DNA from: CAG-826 sp964654155
Lineage (GTDB): Bacteria > Bacillota_I > Bacilli_A > RFN20 > CAG-826
Length of the DNA: 64,000 bases
Assembly: GCA_964654155.1 (NCBI GenBank)
Contig: CAZZGL010000001.1
Span: forward strand, 1-64,000
Direction: 5' to 3'
A program made the position numbers and the translations under genes. This document shows, in pieces, positions 7,872 through 17,062 of the stretch. Under the pieces are notes generated by a model that saw nothing but the letters and a program-made list of their open reading frames with translations, searched no databases and was not told the DNA's origin. Position 1 is the stretch's first letter. The number at the start of each line of letters is the position of its first letter.

Positions 7872-9095
7872 ATGAGTATAGTAGATGAATTATATGGTTT
7901 GAATTTAGACACATATTTGAAACGTAAGGATAATTTAGTTAAGGCTTTCCGTTATCATTTTGAACACGAAGCTGATAGTATTTTTTCTAGTAGTGGTCGA
8001 ATTGAACTTTTAGGAAATCATACTGACCATAATCATGGTAAAGTTTTAGTGGCGGCAGTTGATATGGATATTTTAGCAGCGGCAAGTCCATGTGAAGAAA
8101 ATGTTGTAACATTTATTTCTGAAGGATATAATCCAATGGTTGTTCAATTAGATGATTTAGAAATAAAAGAAGAACAATATGGTGAATCTATTTCGTTAAT
8201 TAGAGGTGTTTTAAAAGGATTTGTGGATCGTGGATATAATATTGGAGGTTTCCAAGTTAAAGCAACGAGCAATATTTTAAGAGGCGCTGGTATTTCTTCA
8301 AGTGCAGCTTTTGAATTATTGGTTTGCGAAATAATTAATTATTATTATAATGAGGATAAAATTTCTCGTGTTGAAATGGCTAAAATTGCTCAATTTGCCG
8401 AAATGGTTTACTTTGGAAAACCATGTGGTTTATTAGATCAAATGGGCATTGCCCTAGGTGGAGTTAATTATATTGATTTTGCTGATGTAGAGAATCCGTT
8501 AATTAAGACATTATCTGCAAAAATCGATGGCTATTCAATTATTCTTGTTAATACTGGTGGAAGCCATAGTGATTTAACTGAACACTATGCTCAAATTAGA
8601 ACTGATATGTTTGAAGTGGCTAAACTATTTAAAAAAGATTTCTTAAATGATGTTAGTCCAAAATATTTAATTAAAAATATTCCATTTGTTTATCATAAGT
8701 TAGGTGGAAGATATGCTTTAAGAGCAATGCATTTCATCGATGAAAATAAACGAGTGGAAAGAGGATTTAAAGCATTACACGATGGTGATATTAGAATATT
8801 CCTAGATTGTATTAATAGATCAGGAGAATCATCTTATAAGTTGTTACAAAACTGTTATTATGCTGGTGATGTATCTCAAGGTATTTCATTAGGAGTTAAC
8901 TTAACAAGAAGATTCTTAAAAGATTCCGCAGTTAGAGTTCATGGTGGTGGATTTGCTGGAACAATTCTTGCATTTGTTCCAAACGAACAATGCCGTTCAT
9001 TCTTTGATTTGATGCAAGCGGTTTATGGCGAAAATGCGGTTATGAAAGTTTCTATTAGAAATTATGGAACAATTCATGTTGAAACTATAGAATAG
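7872..9095 (+). CDS. galK: galactokinase
   Basis: ATP-dependent galactose-1-kinase of the GHMP family. The signature GRIELLGNHTDHNHG is near residue 40, the GHMP glycine-rich loop LRGAGISSSAAFEL near 135, and the C-terminal HGGGFAGTILAFV motif is present. The upstream ATG at 7860 overlaps galE and lacks a ribosome site; the ATG at 7872 follows GGTGA by seven bases and is preferred (407 aa). It is the last gene of the gal operon. The structured element at 9111-9200 follows and probably ends transcription. Confidence 0.95.
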   Translation: MSIVDELYGLNLDTYLKRKDNLVKAFRYHFEHEADSIFSSSGRIELLGNHTDHNHGKVLVAAVDMDILAAASPCEENVVTFISEGYNPMVVQLDDLEIKEEQYGESISLIRGVLKGFVDRGYNIGGFQVKATSNILRGAGISSSAAFELLVCEIINYYYNEDKISRVEMAKIAQFAEMVYFGKPCGLLDQMGIALGGVNYIDFADVENPLIKTLSAKIDGYSIILVNTGGSHSDLTEHYAQIRTDMFEVAKLFKKDFLNDVSPKYLIKNIPFVYHKLGGRYALRAMHFIDENKRVERGFKALHDGDIRIFLDCINRSGESSYKLLQNCYYAGDVSQGISLGVNLTRRFLKDSAVRVHGGGFAGTILAFVPNEQCRSFFDLMQAVYGENAVMKVSIRNYGTIHVETIE

Positions 9096-9110
9096 TCAAT
9101 TATAAATATT

Positions 9111-9200
9111 AAAACAATAGATCACTTAAAAAGTATTATTTTGTGTATATGTAGATGTTATCTTACAAAATATTTAAAGTGATCTATTGTTTTTTTATTG
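9111..9200 (+). repeat. palindromic element copy 1, terminator-like
   Basis: A perfect 14-bp stem, ACAATAGATCACTT (9114-9127) with AAGTGATCTATTGT (9177-9190), closes a 49-base loop and runs into a T-tract (9190-9197). A second stem TATTTTGT / ACAAAATA nests inside. It would terminate the gal transcript. A diverged copy with the same fold and a shared loop sequence lies at 9320-9426. The remaining bases of this 433-base gene-free stretch hold nothing else recognised except the promoter at 9466. Confidence 0.75.
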
Positions 9201-9319
9201 AAATTAATTTTTACTTAAAATTTAATTGTAATATCCTTAACACCAATAGTAAAATGCAATTGATTAATGAATAAAAAGCAAAAAAAACACAAATTAACAT
9301 ATATTTATACAATTATATT

Positions 9320-9426
9320 AAATAGTAAATTACTTAAAAAACGCTATTCTGTGTATATTTGGATGGTGTTATATCGTTAAGCAATACACTTATATAATAT
9401 TTTAAAGTGATTTATTGTTTTTTTTT
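9320..9426 (+). repeat. palindromic element copy 2
   Basis: The stem 9322-9335 with 9405-9418 pairs 14 positions, three of them G-U pairs at places where copy 1 has Watson-Crick pairs. A T-tract follows (9418-9426). Both copies share ACTTAAAAA, then TGTGTATAT and GATG…GTTAT in the loop. Retained pairing despite base change argues that the RNA fold matters, or that it is a recent mobile palindrome. Confidence 0.65.
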
Positions 9427-9465
9427 ACAAAAAATTAAAAAAATAATGGCGTTGTGTCATAATCA

Positions 9466-9474
9466 TGCTATAAT
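9466..9474 (+). promoter_or_regulatory. extended -10 promoter
   Basis: TGCTATAAT matches a TGn-extended consensus -10 box about 55 bases before the start codon at 9529. No -35 at the right distance is evident. Confidence 0.55.
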
Positions 9475-9528
9475 AGGAGTATCTTATATTGCTATTTGTA
9501 ATTATAGGTAATTAAAGGAGGGTATTTT

Positions 9529-11058
9529 ATGGATAGCGCAAAATTAAAAAGAGTTCAAAAAATTCTTAACATCGCAATTTTATGTTTTTTCTTAGCTCTT
9601 ATTGCTGTTGTGGCAATTGTCGTTAAGGATGCGTTCTTTAAAGATATTGGCAAGATATTTAAATATATCTATAACTTCATCTTTACAAGACCTTGGGATG
9701 TTATGACTTATCTTGTTCTCATTTGTGGGGCTGGAGTTTCAGTACTTGCAGTTGTATGGATTGCTTATAATGTAATTCGTAAGAGAGGATTATATTCTTA
9801 CATTGCACCAATTGTTTTATTTTCAATGGTTTTAATTGCACTTGTTGCTTACCATTATAGAACACGTTTCGTTGCATATGTTAAAAATCCAGAAATTGCA
9901 ACATGGACTTATATCGCATTATTATTAGTTGTCGATATTTGTGTTATTTCAGTTGTTAACGCAATTGTTGCTCGTATAGCGGATGTTAAATACGATGCTA
10001 TTTATCTTGCAAATGATGAAGCAACAGAATCCGTTAATGTCAATCATGTTGAAGTTGTTAAAGAAGAAACAGAAGAAAAAGATGATGAAATAAGAGAAGA
10101 AGTCATTGTAGAAGAAGAAAACGTTGTCGAAGAAACAGTTGAAGAAGTCAAAGTTGAAGCACCAAAAGAAAAGAAAAAATATGATACGCTAGATACTTCA
10201 ATTTATGGCGAAATCATTCGTCGTACATTCATGGAAAAATATGAAGGTTTAGATGATAGTACTAAAGCTAAATATATGGAAATTCGTCGTGAACTTCTTT
10301 CTTACGCTGGTGTTCGTTCACGTATTTCTAAACACTGTGATTCCTATCGTTTCAAGAAAGAAATTAAAGTTAAAATTAATATTCAAGGTAAAACACTTAA
10401 AATCTTTTTTGCACTAGATCCAAAAGCATATAAAGGAACAACATATCCAATCATTGATGTCAGTGGTAAGAAAGTTTATGCGGAAGTTCCTACTTTATTA
10501 AAAGTTAAATCTGATTTATCAGTTAAACGTGCAAAACAATTAATTGCTGATTTAATGGATGAAAATGATATTGAACGTTTACCAGAAGCACCAACAGATA
10601 ATGATTTAGTTATGAGACAAGATTTAGACATTATCCGTCGTAGTTTCGTTGAAAAAATGCTTAAAGCACCTGTTGAACTTCAAGAAAAATATGAAGAATT
10701 AAAATCTTACATCTTATCATATGGTGTTAAGGCTCGTGTTTCTGCAACATCTGATTCATTCCGTTATAAGAAGGAATTACTTATTAAGATGACAATTCAA
10801 GGTAAAACATTAAAAGTTTTCTTTGCTGTTGATCCACGCTTCTTTGATGGTACTACAATTCCAGTTATTGATGTTTCTAATAAGAAATCATATGTTGAAG
10901 TTCCATCACTTTTAAAAGTTAAATCTGGCTTATCCCTTAAACGCGCGAAAGCGATTGTTGATCAAGTAATGCAAACAAAGAATCTCACTCGTGGAGATAT
11001 CGTTCAAGGTGAACACGTTAAAGATTTAAAGAAATTAAAAAAAGCGAAAGCTAAATAG
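9529..11058 (+). CDS. membrane protein with two tandem uncharacterised domains
   Basis: I recognise no named function. Four hydrophobic segments (about residues 11-33, 57-80, 90-107, 122-147) are followed by an E/K/V-rich acidic linker (about 165-215). Two homologous domains of about 125 residues follow (about 220-350 and 362-490). Each carries RRxFxEK, then LLSY/ILSYG, S..SDSYRFKKE or SDSFRYKKE, IQGKTLKxFFAxDP, a YPIIDVSxKK-like strand and VPxLLKVKSxLSxKRAK. Similar domain copies occur in uncharacterised proteins of gut Firmicutes as I recall them. The tail is lysine-rich. It has a strong AAAGGAGGG ribosome site, its own promoter and its own terminator. Confidence 0.75.
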   Translation: MDSAKLKRVQKILNIAILCFFLALIAVVAIVVKDAFFKDIGKIFKYIYNFIFTRPWDVMTYLVLICGAGVSVLAVVWIAYNVIRKRGLYSYIAPIVLFSMVLIALVAYHYRTRFVAYVKNPEIATWTYIALLLVVDICVISVVNAIVARIADVKYDAIYLANDEATESVNVNHVEVVKEETEEKDDEIREEVIVEEENVVEETVEEVKVEAPKEKKKYDTLDTSIYGEIIRRTFMEKYEGLDDSTKAKYMEIRRELLSYAGVRSRISKHCDSYRFKKEIKVKINIQGKTLKIFFALDPKAYKGTTYPIIDVSGKKVYAEVPTLLKVKSDLSVKRAKQLIADLMDENDIERLPEAPTDNDLVMRQDLDIIRRSFVEKMLKAPVELQEKYEELKSYILSYGVKARVSATSDSFRYKKELLIKMTIQGKTLKVFFAVDPRFFDGTTIPVIDVSNKKSYVEVPSLLKVKSGLSLKRAKAIVDQVMQTKNLTRGDIVQGEHVKDLKKLKKAKAK

Positions 11059-11070
11059 TTTTAATTAAAT

Positions 11071-11105
11071 AGTGTGACTCTAGTAAAAAAGGTCGCACTT
11101 TTTTT
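11071..11105 (+). terminator. rho-independent terminator
   Basis: AGTGTGAC (11071-11078) pairs with GTCGCACT (11092-11099), followed by seven T. It ends the upstream membrane-protein transcript. Confidence 0.85.
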
Positions 11106-11126
11106 ATCGTAAAATTTTAAATGGAC

Positions 11127-11152
11127 AAAAAAAAGAAGCGATATTCGCCCCT
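11127..11152 (-). terminator. terminator of typA
   Basis: On the minus strand AGGGGCG (11152-11146) pairs with CGCTTCT (11140-11134), with two G-U pairs, followed by eight T. It lies five bases past the typA stop and faces the previous terminator. Confidence 0.8.
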
Positions 11153-11156
11153 TTAA

Positions 11157-12992
11157 TTATTTGTCTTCTTTTGACAAGGCCTTTTGATGAGCATCGTATT
11201 TTTTTCTTTCAACGGTATCAAGAATTTTCTTTCGTATTCGATATGTTGAAGGAGTAATCTCAACGAGTTCATCAGAATTAATATAGTCTAAGCAAGCTTC
11301 AAGAGACATTCTTCGAGGAGATTTTAGTATTGCACCCTTATCACTACCTGCCGCTCGCATATTTGTTAGATTCTTTTCGTTTACAGGATTAACTGCTAAA
11401 TCATTTGTATAATGATGTTCACCGACAATCATTCCTTCATAAACTTCGGTTCCTGGCTCGATAAACATTGTGCCACGTTCTTCGATATGTTGAAGTGCAT
11501 ATCCGGTAGCTAATCCATGCTCAGTTGAAACAAGAACACCTTGTTTTCTTTCGCCAATATTACCTTTTACTAACGGACGATATTCATAGAATGTGTGATT
11601 AATGATACCATATCCTTTAGTCATCGTTAAGAAATTAGTCATAAATCCAATTAAACTTCGTGAAGGAATAATATATTGTAGTCTAGATTGTCCATTTCCA
11701 TTAGTCATATTAATTAATTCACCATTACGTTCACCAAGCGATTGCATTATCGCACCTAAATAATCATCTGGAACATCAATTTGAACTTCTTCATACGGTT
11801 CATATTGTATTCCATCGATTTCTTTAATTATAACTTCTGGCTTACTAACTTGTAGTTCAAATCCCTCTCGACGCATGTTTTCAATTAAAATAGATAAATG
11901 AAGTTCTCCACGTCCAGAAACTACCCAAGTCTCGGTGTTAGGAACTCTAACGAATCTTAATGAAACATCTTTTTGGACTTCACGATATAATCTTTCTTCA
12001 ATTTTTCTTGCAGTTAATAATTTTCCTTCTTTTCCTGCAAGAGGGGATGTATTTGTACCAAAAGTCATTTGTAATGTAGGTTCATCAATATGTAATGGTT
12101 CAAGAGGCTCGACATTGTTACTATCACAGACAGTTTCACCGACATTGAGATCAGGTAAACCGGCAATTGCAATTATTTCACCAGCACTTGCTTCATTTAT
12201 TTCTAATCTTTTGAGTCCTAAAAATCCATAAAGTTTTTGAATTCTAAATTGACGAGTGGTTCCATCTAGACGTGCGACAGTAACCATATCATTAATGTGA
12301 ATTTTGCCTCTTTTTAAACAACCAATACCGATTCTTCCTACAAAATCATTATAGTCTAATAGGGCAGGTTGGAATTGTAGTGTTCCATTTTCATCGACAT
12401 TAGGTGCAGGAATTTCATTGATAATTGTGTCAAAAACGATATCCATGCCTTCTTTTTGATCTTTGACATCAGGAGAAAAAGAAGATGTTCCTTTTAATGC
12501 AGATACATAAATTACTTTAAAATCAAGTAAATCTTCATCGGCCCCCAATTCTAAAAATAAATCTAATACTTCATCAACAACTTTTTGAGGATCACCATTT
12601 GGACGATCTATTTTATTAACAACTACGATAGGCTTAACTTTTGCTTCAAGAGCCTTTTTTAAGACAAATCTCGTTTGAGGCATAGTTCCTTCAAATGCAT
12701 CAACAAGAAGAAGACAACCATCAACCATGTGCATAATTCTTTCAACTTCACCACCAAAGTCGGCGTGTCCTGGAGTATCAAGAATATTAATCTTTGTATC
12801 TTTATATTTAATCGCGGTTGTTTTAGCTAAAATTGTGATACCACGTTCTCTTTCAATATCATTACTATCCATCATTCTATCAACAGTTTCTTCGTTTTCT
12901 CTAAAAGTTCCTGATGATTTTAAAAGTTGGTCAACAAGAGTGGTTTTACCATGATCAACATGCGCAATAATTGCGATATTTCGAATATTCAT
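11157..12992 (-). CDS. typA: translational GTPase TypA/BipA
   Basis: Ribosome-associated GTPase of the EF-G family involved in ribosome assembly and stress adaptation. The G1 motif AHVDHGKTT is at the N-terminus, with switch II DTPGHADFGGEVER, NKIDRPNGDP (G4) and SALKGT (G5). The later part has the BipA-specific RGELHLSILIENMRREGFE and the C-terminal GTEVYEGMIVGEHHYTNDL and SLEACLDYINSDELVEITP. Length 611 aa is typical. A strong AAGGAGG ribosome site precedes ATG at 12992. It is transcribed alone. Confidence 0.96.
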   Translation of the reverse strand: MNIRNIAIIAHVDHGKTTLVDQLLKSSGTFRENEETVDRMMDSNDIERERGITILAKTTAIKYKDTKINILDTPGHADFGGEVERIMHMVDGCLLLVDAFEGTMPQTRFVLKKALEAKVKPIVVVNKIDRPNGDPQKVVDEVLDLFLELGADEDLLDFKVIYVSALKGTSSFSPDVKDQKEGMDIVFDTIINEIPAPNVDENGTLQFQPALLDYNDFVGRIGIGCLKRGKIHINDMVTVARLDGTTRQFRIQKLYGFLGLKRLEINEASAGEIIAIAGLPDLNVGETVCDSNNVEPLEPLHIDEPTLQMTFGTNTSPLAGKEGKLLTARKIEERLYREVQKDVSLRFVRVPNTETWVVSGRGELHLSILIENMRREGFELQVSKPEVIIKEIDGIQYEPYEEVQIDVPDDYLGAIMQSLGERNGELINMTNGNGQSRLQYIIPSRSLIGFMTNFLTMTKGYGIINHTFYEYRPLVKGNIGERKQGVLVSTEHGLATGYALQHIEERGTMFIEPGTEVYEGMIVGEHHYTNDLAVNPVNEKNLTNMRAAGSDKGAILKSPRRMSLEACLDYINSDELVEITPSTYRIRKKILDTVERKKYDAHQKALSKEDK

Positions 12993-13149
12993 AAAATCCT
13001 CCTTATAATAAAAGTTAAATAATTAGTTCTTTTTGCAACGTTTCTTATTTTAATAAGAAAAAAAATATAATGCAATATAAAAATCCTAAAATATTTAAAT
13101 TGTTGTTTAAAAAATAAAGAAAATACCCAGAATTATATTGGTGATTATT

Positions 13150-13773
13150 GTGAAAAAAAGAATTGCTATATTTGTACTTGTTTTGTTTATTCATATTGTG
13201 TCAATAAATATTATTTTTTCCTTTACAAATTCTACCAAAAACATAATTAAGTATTTACTGCTTGATATATATTTTATTATTTTAATATCTGTATTTTTTG
13301 TAGCAAACGCAATTAATTATCAAAAAAACGAATTAATAGAAAAATACTTATGTAATTTATCTAAAAAAATGAACTCTTTAAATAATGTTTTAGAAGCTAA
13401 AGATGACAAATTAATAGTTGAAAATATTAATTCATTAATAATTTATATTCTATTGATAGAAATTAAATTATCTAAGATTAAATATCATTTTCGTAATAAG
13501 AATAAAGCCTTGTTAAATTTTGTCGATGATTTAAATGAGTTAATAGAGTATTTATATGATATTAAAAAAGAAATGATAGAATATCAAATGAATAATGAAG
13601 AAATACTTTTTCGACATTTAAATAACGCAGAAAATGATATTTTTTTATCAAATATAGTATTTATAGATGATTATTTAGATGTTTTAATCGCAGATTTATA
13701 CCCATTTTTAACAAATAAAAAAAGAAATAAATATTTAGAATTTGCTAAAGAATTGCAAAAAGAAATCTTATAA
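13150..13773 (+). CDS. hypothetical membrane protein with coiled-coil tail
   Basis: No family recognised. Two hydrophobic helices lie at the N-terminus (about residues 5-24 and 34-52 counted from the GTG at 13150). A charged, probably helical region rich in K, E, N and L follows. Upstream in-frame TTG (13138) and GTG (13141) overlap the GGTGAT ribosome site, so GTG at 13150 is preferred (207 aa). It lies between typA and a HAD hydrolase gene without a clear terminator. It may be an anchored scaffold or sensor, but nothing specific supports that. Confidence 0.55.
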   Translation: MKKRIAIFVLVLFIHIVSINIIFSFTNSTKNIIKYLLLDIYFIILISVFFVANAINYQKNELIEKYLCNLSKKMNSLNNVLEAKDDKLIVENINSLIIYILLIEIKLSKIKYHFRNKNKALLNFVDDLNELIEYLYDIKKEMIEYQMNNEEILFRHLNNAENDIFLSNIVFIDDYLDVLIADLYPFLTNKKRNKYLEFAKELQKEIL

Positions 13774-13827
13774 ATACTTGAAAATTAAACCCCATCTTAT
13801 TATTCTAAAAAAGAGGGGATTGATGTT

Positions 13828-14490
13828 ATGTTTGAAGCAGTTTTATTTGATATGGATGGATTAATGCTTGATACCGAACCCATTACAATTAAAGCAAAAG
13901 TAGAAGAAGGAAATAAAATAGGACTAGCAATTACAGAAGAAATGGTAAAAGAAACTATCGGTATGTCACAATTTTTTGTTGATAAATACTTTAAGTCAAT
14001 ATTTGGTGAAAAATATAATCATGAATATTTTAAGAAAAAAAGATTAGAATATTTGTTTAAATACATGGAAGAAAATGGTTTGCCTTTAAAAAGTGGGTTA
14101 ATTGAATTATTAGATTTTTTAACATTTAATAATATTAAAATTGCTATTGTGACTTCATCTACAAAAGAAGTAATAAATCAATATAAAAAATATGGAAATG
14201 TTTTTGATTATTTTTCTTTAATTGTAACTGGAGATGAAGTTAAAGAAGGAAAACCAAGTCCAGATGTTTATTTATATGCTTCATCAAAAATAGACGTTGA
14301 TCCTAGTAAATGCCTAGTATTGGAAGATTCTAAAAATGGAATAATTTCCGCTTCTAAAGCAAACATGACAGTTTGTATGATTCCAGATTTAATTATTCCC
14401 GATGAAGAAGTTTTATCATATAAACCTTTTATCTTTAAATCACTATACGATGTTATTCCATTTGTAAAAAAGAACAATTCAATAAAGTAA
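13828..14490 (+). CDS. HAD hydrolase, beta-phosphoglucomutase-like
   Basis: Predicted magnesium-dependent phosphatase or sugar phosphomutase. Motif I is DMDGLMLDTEP, with the nucleophile Asp and the second Asp two residues on. Motif II is VTSST, motif III the lysine in KEGKPSPDVYLYA, and motif IV EDSKNG. A helical cap of the beta-phosphoglucomutase type lies between motifs I and II (about residues 17-85). Length 220 aa is normal. The AGAGGGG ribosome site can pair with an upstream CCCC…TCTT stretch (13787-13818), so initiation may be damped. The substrate is not predictable. Confidence 0.85.
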   Translation: MFEAVLFDMDGLMLDTEPITIKAKVEEGNKIGLAITEEMVKETIGMSQFFVDKYFKSIFGEKYNHEYFKKKRLEYLFKYMEENGLPLKSGLIELLDFLTFNNIKIAIVTSSTKEVINQYKKYGNVFDYFSLIVTGDEVKEGKPSPDVYLYASSKIDVDPSKCLVLEDSKNGIISASKANMTVCMIPDLIIPDEEVLSYKPFIFKSLYDVIPFVKKNNSIK

Positions 14491-14566
14491 ATATATGTAA
14501 TATTGTTTGAAAACATTTTATTAGCTTTATTTTTTTGCTACAATTATAAAGTTGGATGTGATTGAT

Positions 14567-15016
14567 ATGTTTAAGGAATTAGAATTGTTATTTGAAGTAA
14601 AGAAAAATATTGAATTGGCATTAGGAAAAATGAGCGTAGTTATTGGTTCGACAATGTCGCAAATTATAGCAGAAACCAAATATAATGATATTGATTGTTT
14701 TGCAATGCTTAGTGTTTTAAAGGATTCTAGTAAGAAAATTGAAAGTAATATTTTTTGTGTGGATATGAATACAAAAGAAAAATTAAGAGTGGAAACATAT
14801 CTAGATGTTTTGTATTGTTTAGAAGCTCATTCTAAAAGAAAATTTAAAGAAGCTGATGTATTAAAATGTAAAGAAATGATTCAAAAAAAGTCTAATTTAA
14901 CTCCATATTTTAAAGATTTAGCGCTTCTATGTTTAGAAGTAGAAAATATTATGCATAACTTTGATTTAGCTAGTTATCGTCAATATAAAAAATATTTTTG
15001 TAATAGGATAGGGTAG
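14567..15016 (+). CDS. hypothetical protein preceding rimO
   Basis: A 149-residue helical protein that I do not recognise. It is rich in L, K and E, with several cysteines but no CxxC pair, and has no signal peptide or membrane segment. In-frame TTG (14552) and GTG (14558) lie upstream; ATG at 14567 follows a GGATGTGAT-like ribosome site and fits best. An extended -10 (TGCTACAAT, 14536-14544) stands before it. It is four bases from rimO, so the two genes are co-transcribed; a role with RimO is not implied by sequence. Confidence 0.6.
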   Translation: MFKELELLFEVKKNIELALGKMSVVIGSTMSQIIAETKYNDIDCFAMLSVLKDSSKKIESNIFCVDMNTKEKLRVETYLDVLYCLEAHSKRKFKEADVLKCKEMIQKKSNLTPYFKDLALLCLEVENIMHNFDLASYRQYKKYFCNRIG

Positions 15017-15020
15017 AATT

Positions 15021-16319
15021 ATGAGTATTAAAGTAGGTTTAATTAGTTTAGGATGCGCAAAAAATCAAGTTGATAGTGAACAAATATTGGGAATGTTAAA
15101 TGATTCTGGATTTGCAATTGTTTCATCTCCTTCTTTAGCGGACGTTATTATTGTTAACACATGTGGATTTATTACTTCATCAAAAGAGGAATCGATTGAT
15201 ACTATTTTGGAAATGACAAAATATAAAAAGAAATTGGTGGTCGTAGGATGTTTAGTAGAAAGATATTTAGATGAGTTAAAGAAAGAAATACCAGAAGTGG
15301 ATTTATTTATTCCAATTAGAGAGTATCATTTATTAAAAGAAAAAATAAATTCATTATTTGAAGATAAAAATGTTCTATATGAATTCTCTTACAAACATAG
15401 ATTACCAGTAACACCGCCTTTTACAGCTTATTTACGAATATCTGAAGGTTGCAATAATTGTTGCACATATTGTGCAATTCCTTTAATAAGAGGTAAGTTT
15501 AAAAGTAGACCATTTGATGAAATAATTGAAGAAGCTATGATGCTAGCGTCTAGAGGTATAAAAGAAATTGTGGTAATATCGCAAGATACAACTAGATATG
15601 GAAGTGATTTTGTTCATCCAAAAACCATTACTGAATTATTAAAGGCTCTTTTAGAAATTAAAGAATTTGAATACATAAGATTGTTATATTTATATCCTGA
15701 TGAAATTGATGATGATTTGTTGTATTTAATATCGACAGAACCTCGATTAACCCCATATTTTGATTTGCCAATTCAACATGCAAGTAGTAAAATATTGCAC
15801 CGTATGAATAGACGAGGCGACAAAGAATTTTTAATTGATTTAATTAATAATAGAATTAGAAAAATTGTACCAACCGCTATTATAAGAACGACAATCATTG
15901 TGGGATTTCCAGGAGAAACAGATGAAGATTTTAATGAATTAATTGATTTTATTAAGTTCATTAAATTTGATCATTTAGGTGTTTTTACATATTCAAGAGA
16001 AGAAGGAACTAAGTCATATGATTTTAATAATCAAATTGATGAAAGTATTAAAGTAACTAGATATAAAGAATTAATGAGAGTTCAACGCGTTATTTCCTAT
16101 AATAAAAATAAAATACATATAGGAAAAGAAATGGAAGGATTAGTCATAGGAAAGTATCGTGATGGAAGTTATTTATTACGAAGTTGGTGGAACGCTCCTG
16201 ATGATATTGATGGTAATATCTATTTTAAAAGTGATATAAATCTTGAATTAGGTCAAAAAGTTAGAGTTAAAATTACATCTTGTTATGAATATGATTTAGA
16301 AGGAGAAATACTAAAATAA
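15021..16319 (+). CDS. rimO: ribosomal protein S12 methylthiotransferase RimO
   Basis: Radical SAM enzyme that adds a methylthio group to an Asp of ribosomal protein S12. The N-terminal MTTase domain has three cluster cysteines, in LGCAKNQVDSE, NTCGF and VVGCLVERY. The radical SAM CxxxCxxC motif is CNNCCTYC, in a context SEGCNN…AIPLIRG typical of RimO rather than MiaB. A C-terminal TRAM-like domain follows (from about 370). Length 432 aa is standard. The ribosome site is weak, so translation may be coupled to the preceding gene. Confidence 0.93.
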   Translation: MSIKVGLISLGCAKNQVDSEQILGMLNDSGFAIVSSPSLADVIIVNTCGFITSSKEESIDTILEMTKYKKKLVVVGCLVERYLDELKKEIPEVDLFIPIREYHLLKEKINSLFEDKNVLYEFSYKHRLPVTPPFTAYLRISEGCNNCCTYCAIPLIRGKFKSRPFDEIIEEAMMLASRGIKEIVVISQDTTRYGSDFVHPKTITELLKALLEIKEFEYIRLLYLYPDEIDDDLLYLISTEPRLTPYFDLPIQHASSKILHRMNRRGDKEFLIDLINNRIRKIVPTAIIRTTIIVGFPGETDEDFNELIDFIKFIKFDHLGVFTYSREEGTKSYDFNNQIDESIKVTRYKELMRVQRVISYNKNKIHIGKEMEGLVIGKYRDGSYLLRSWWNAPDDIDGNIYFKSDINLELGQKVRVKITSCYEYDLEGEILK

Positions 16320-16377
16320 TTAAGCTTTTTCGTGGAGTAATTTAATTATCAACATATATTAATATTGGGTGATAATA

Positions 16378-16932
16378 ATGCTTGGTAGAAAAAAGAAAAA
16401 AATTGTTAAAACAGAGAAAAAAGTATTTTCATCCATTTCAAATAAATTGAATAATATTGATGAAGAAATTGCGTTAGAATATTTATCATGGTTAGATAAA
16501 AAAACCACTTACTTTCGTAGTTCAATGGAAAAATCCGGGTATGGAGCACAGCCGGATAATTTAAAACGTGGCGATATTGTATGGGTTGAGTTTGGTATTA
16601 ATGTAGGAACTGAGCTTAGTGATTTTAAAACTAAAGGACATTATGCTTTAGTATGGGCTATCGATTTAGGAAATGTTATTGTTATACCTCTATCTTCAAG
16701 AAATTCCCCTGGTAGTGAAATGACATTTGATATTGGAGTAATACCTGAGTTAAATGATAATAATGAGATGGAAACGCATAGTTATTTAAAATTAGATGCA
16801 ATTAGATCTATTTCTAAACGAAGATTATCTCGAATGGCGGGGTTTGAACATGGAAAAATCACTTTATCAGAAGAATTAATTAAAATGGTCTCTCAAGCAA
16901 TTGAATTATCCTTTTTAAATAATAATGAATGA
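16378..16932 (+). CDS. PemK/MazF-like protein
   Basis: The central region (about residues 60-165) matches the PemK/MazF fold: RGDIVWVEFGINVGTELS, HYALVWAID, NVIVIPLSSR and SYLKLDAIRSISKRRL. MazF enzymes are mRNA interferases of type II toxin-antitoxin systems. The 60-residue N-terminal extension is lysine-rich and helical. GTG at 16369 is possible, but ATG at 16378 follows GGGTGAT by six bases and is preferred (184 aa). No small antitoxin gene precedes it, so it may be a domesticated housekeeping relative. It follows rimO by 58 bases. Confidence 0.75.
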   Translation: MLGRKKKKIVKTEKKVFSSISNKLNNIDEEIALEYLSWLDKKTTYFRSSMEKSGYGAQPDNLKRGDIVWVEFGINVGTELSDFKTKGHYALVWAIDLGNVIVIPLSSRNSPGSEMTFDIGVIPELNDNNEMETHSYLKLDAIRSISKRRLSRMAGFEHGKITLSEELIKMVSQAIELSFLNNNE

Positions 16933-16992
16933 CTTGTTATACTAAAATCATATCAGAACTTATCTTTTTTTATACAAGTGATGCTTTTTTTC
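16932..16992 (+). terminator. possible weak terminator
   Basis: ACTTGTTATA (16932-16941) pairs, with one bulge, with TATACAAGT (16971-16979). A seven-T run starts seven bases after the stem, so termination would be inefficient. Confidence 0.3.
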
Positions 16993-17023
16993 TAAATATA
17001 ATTGTTATCAATAAAAAAATATC

Positions 17024-17052
17024 TTGACTTAGCCTTATTTTTATATTAATAT
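17024..17052 (+). promoter_or_regulatory. promoter of tRNA-Thr
   Basis: TTGACT (17024-17029) and TAATAT (17047-17052) are 17 bases apart, ending 10 bases before the tRNA. The boxes are identical to those in front of oppA. Confidence 0.75.
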
Positions 17053-17062
17053 TTTTTTGCTT

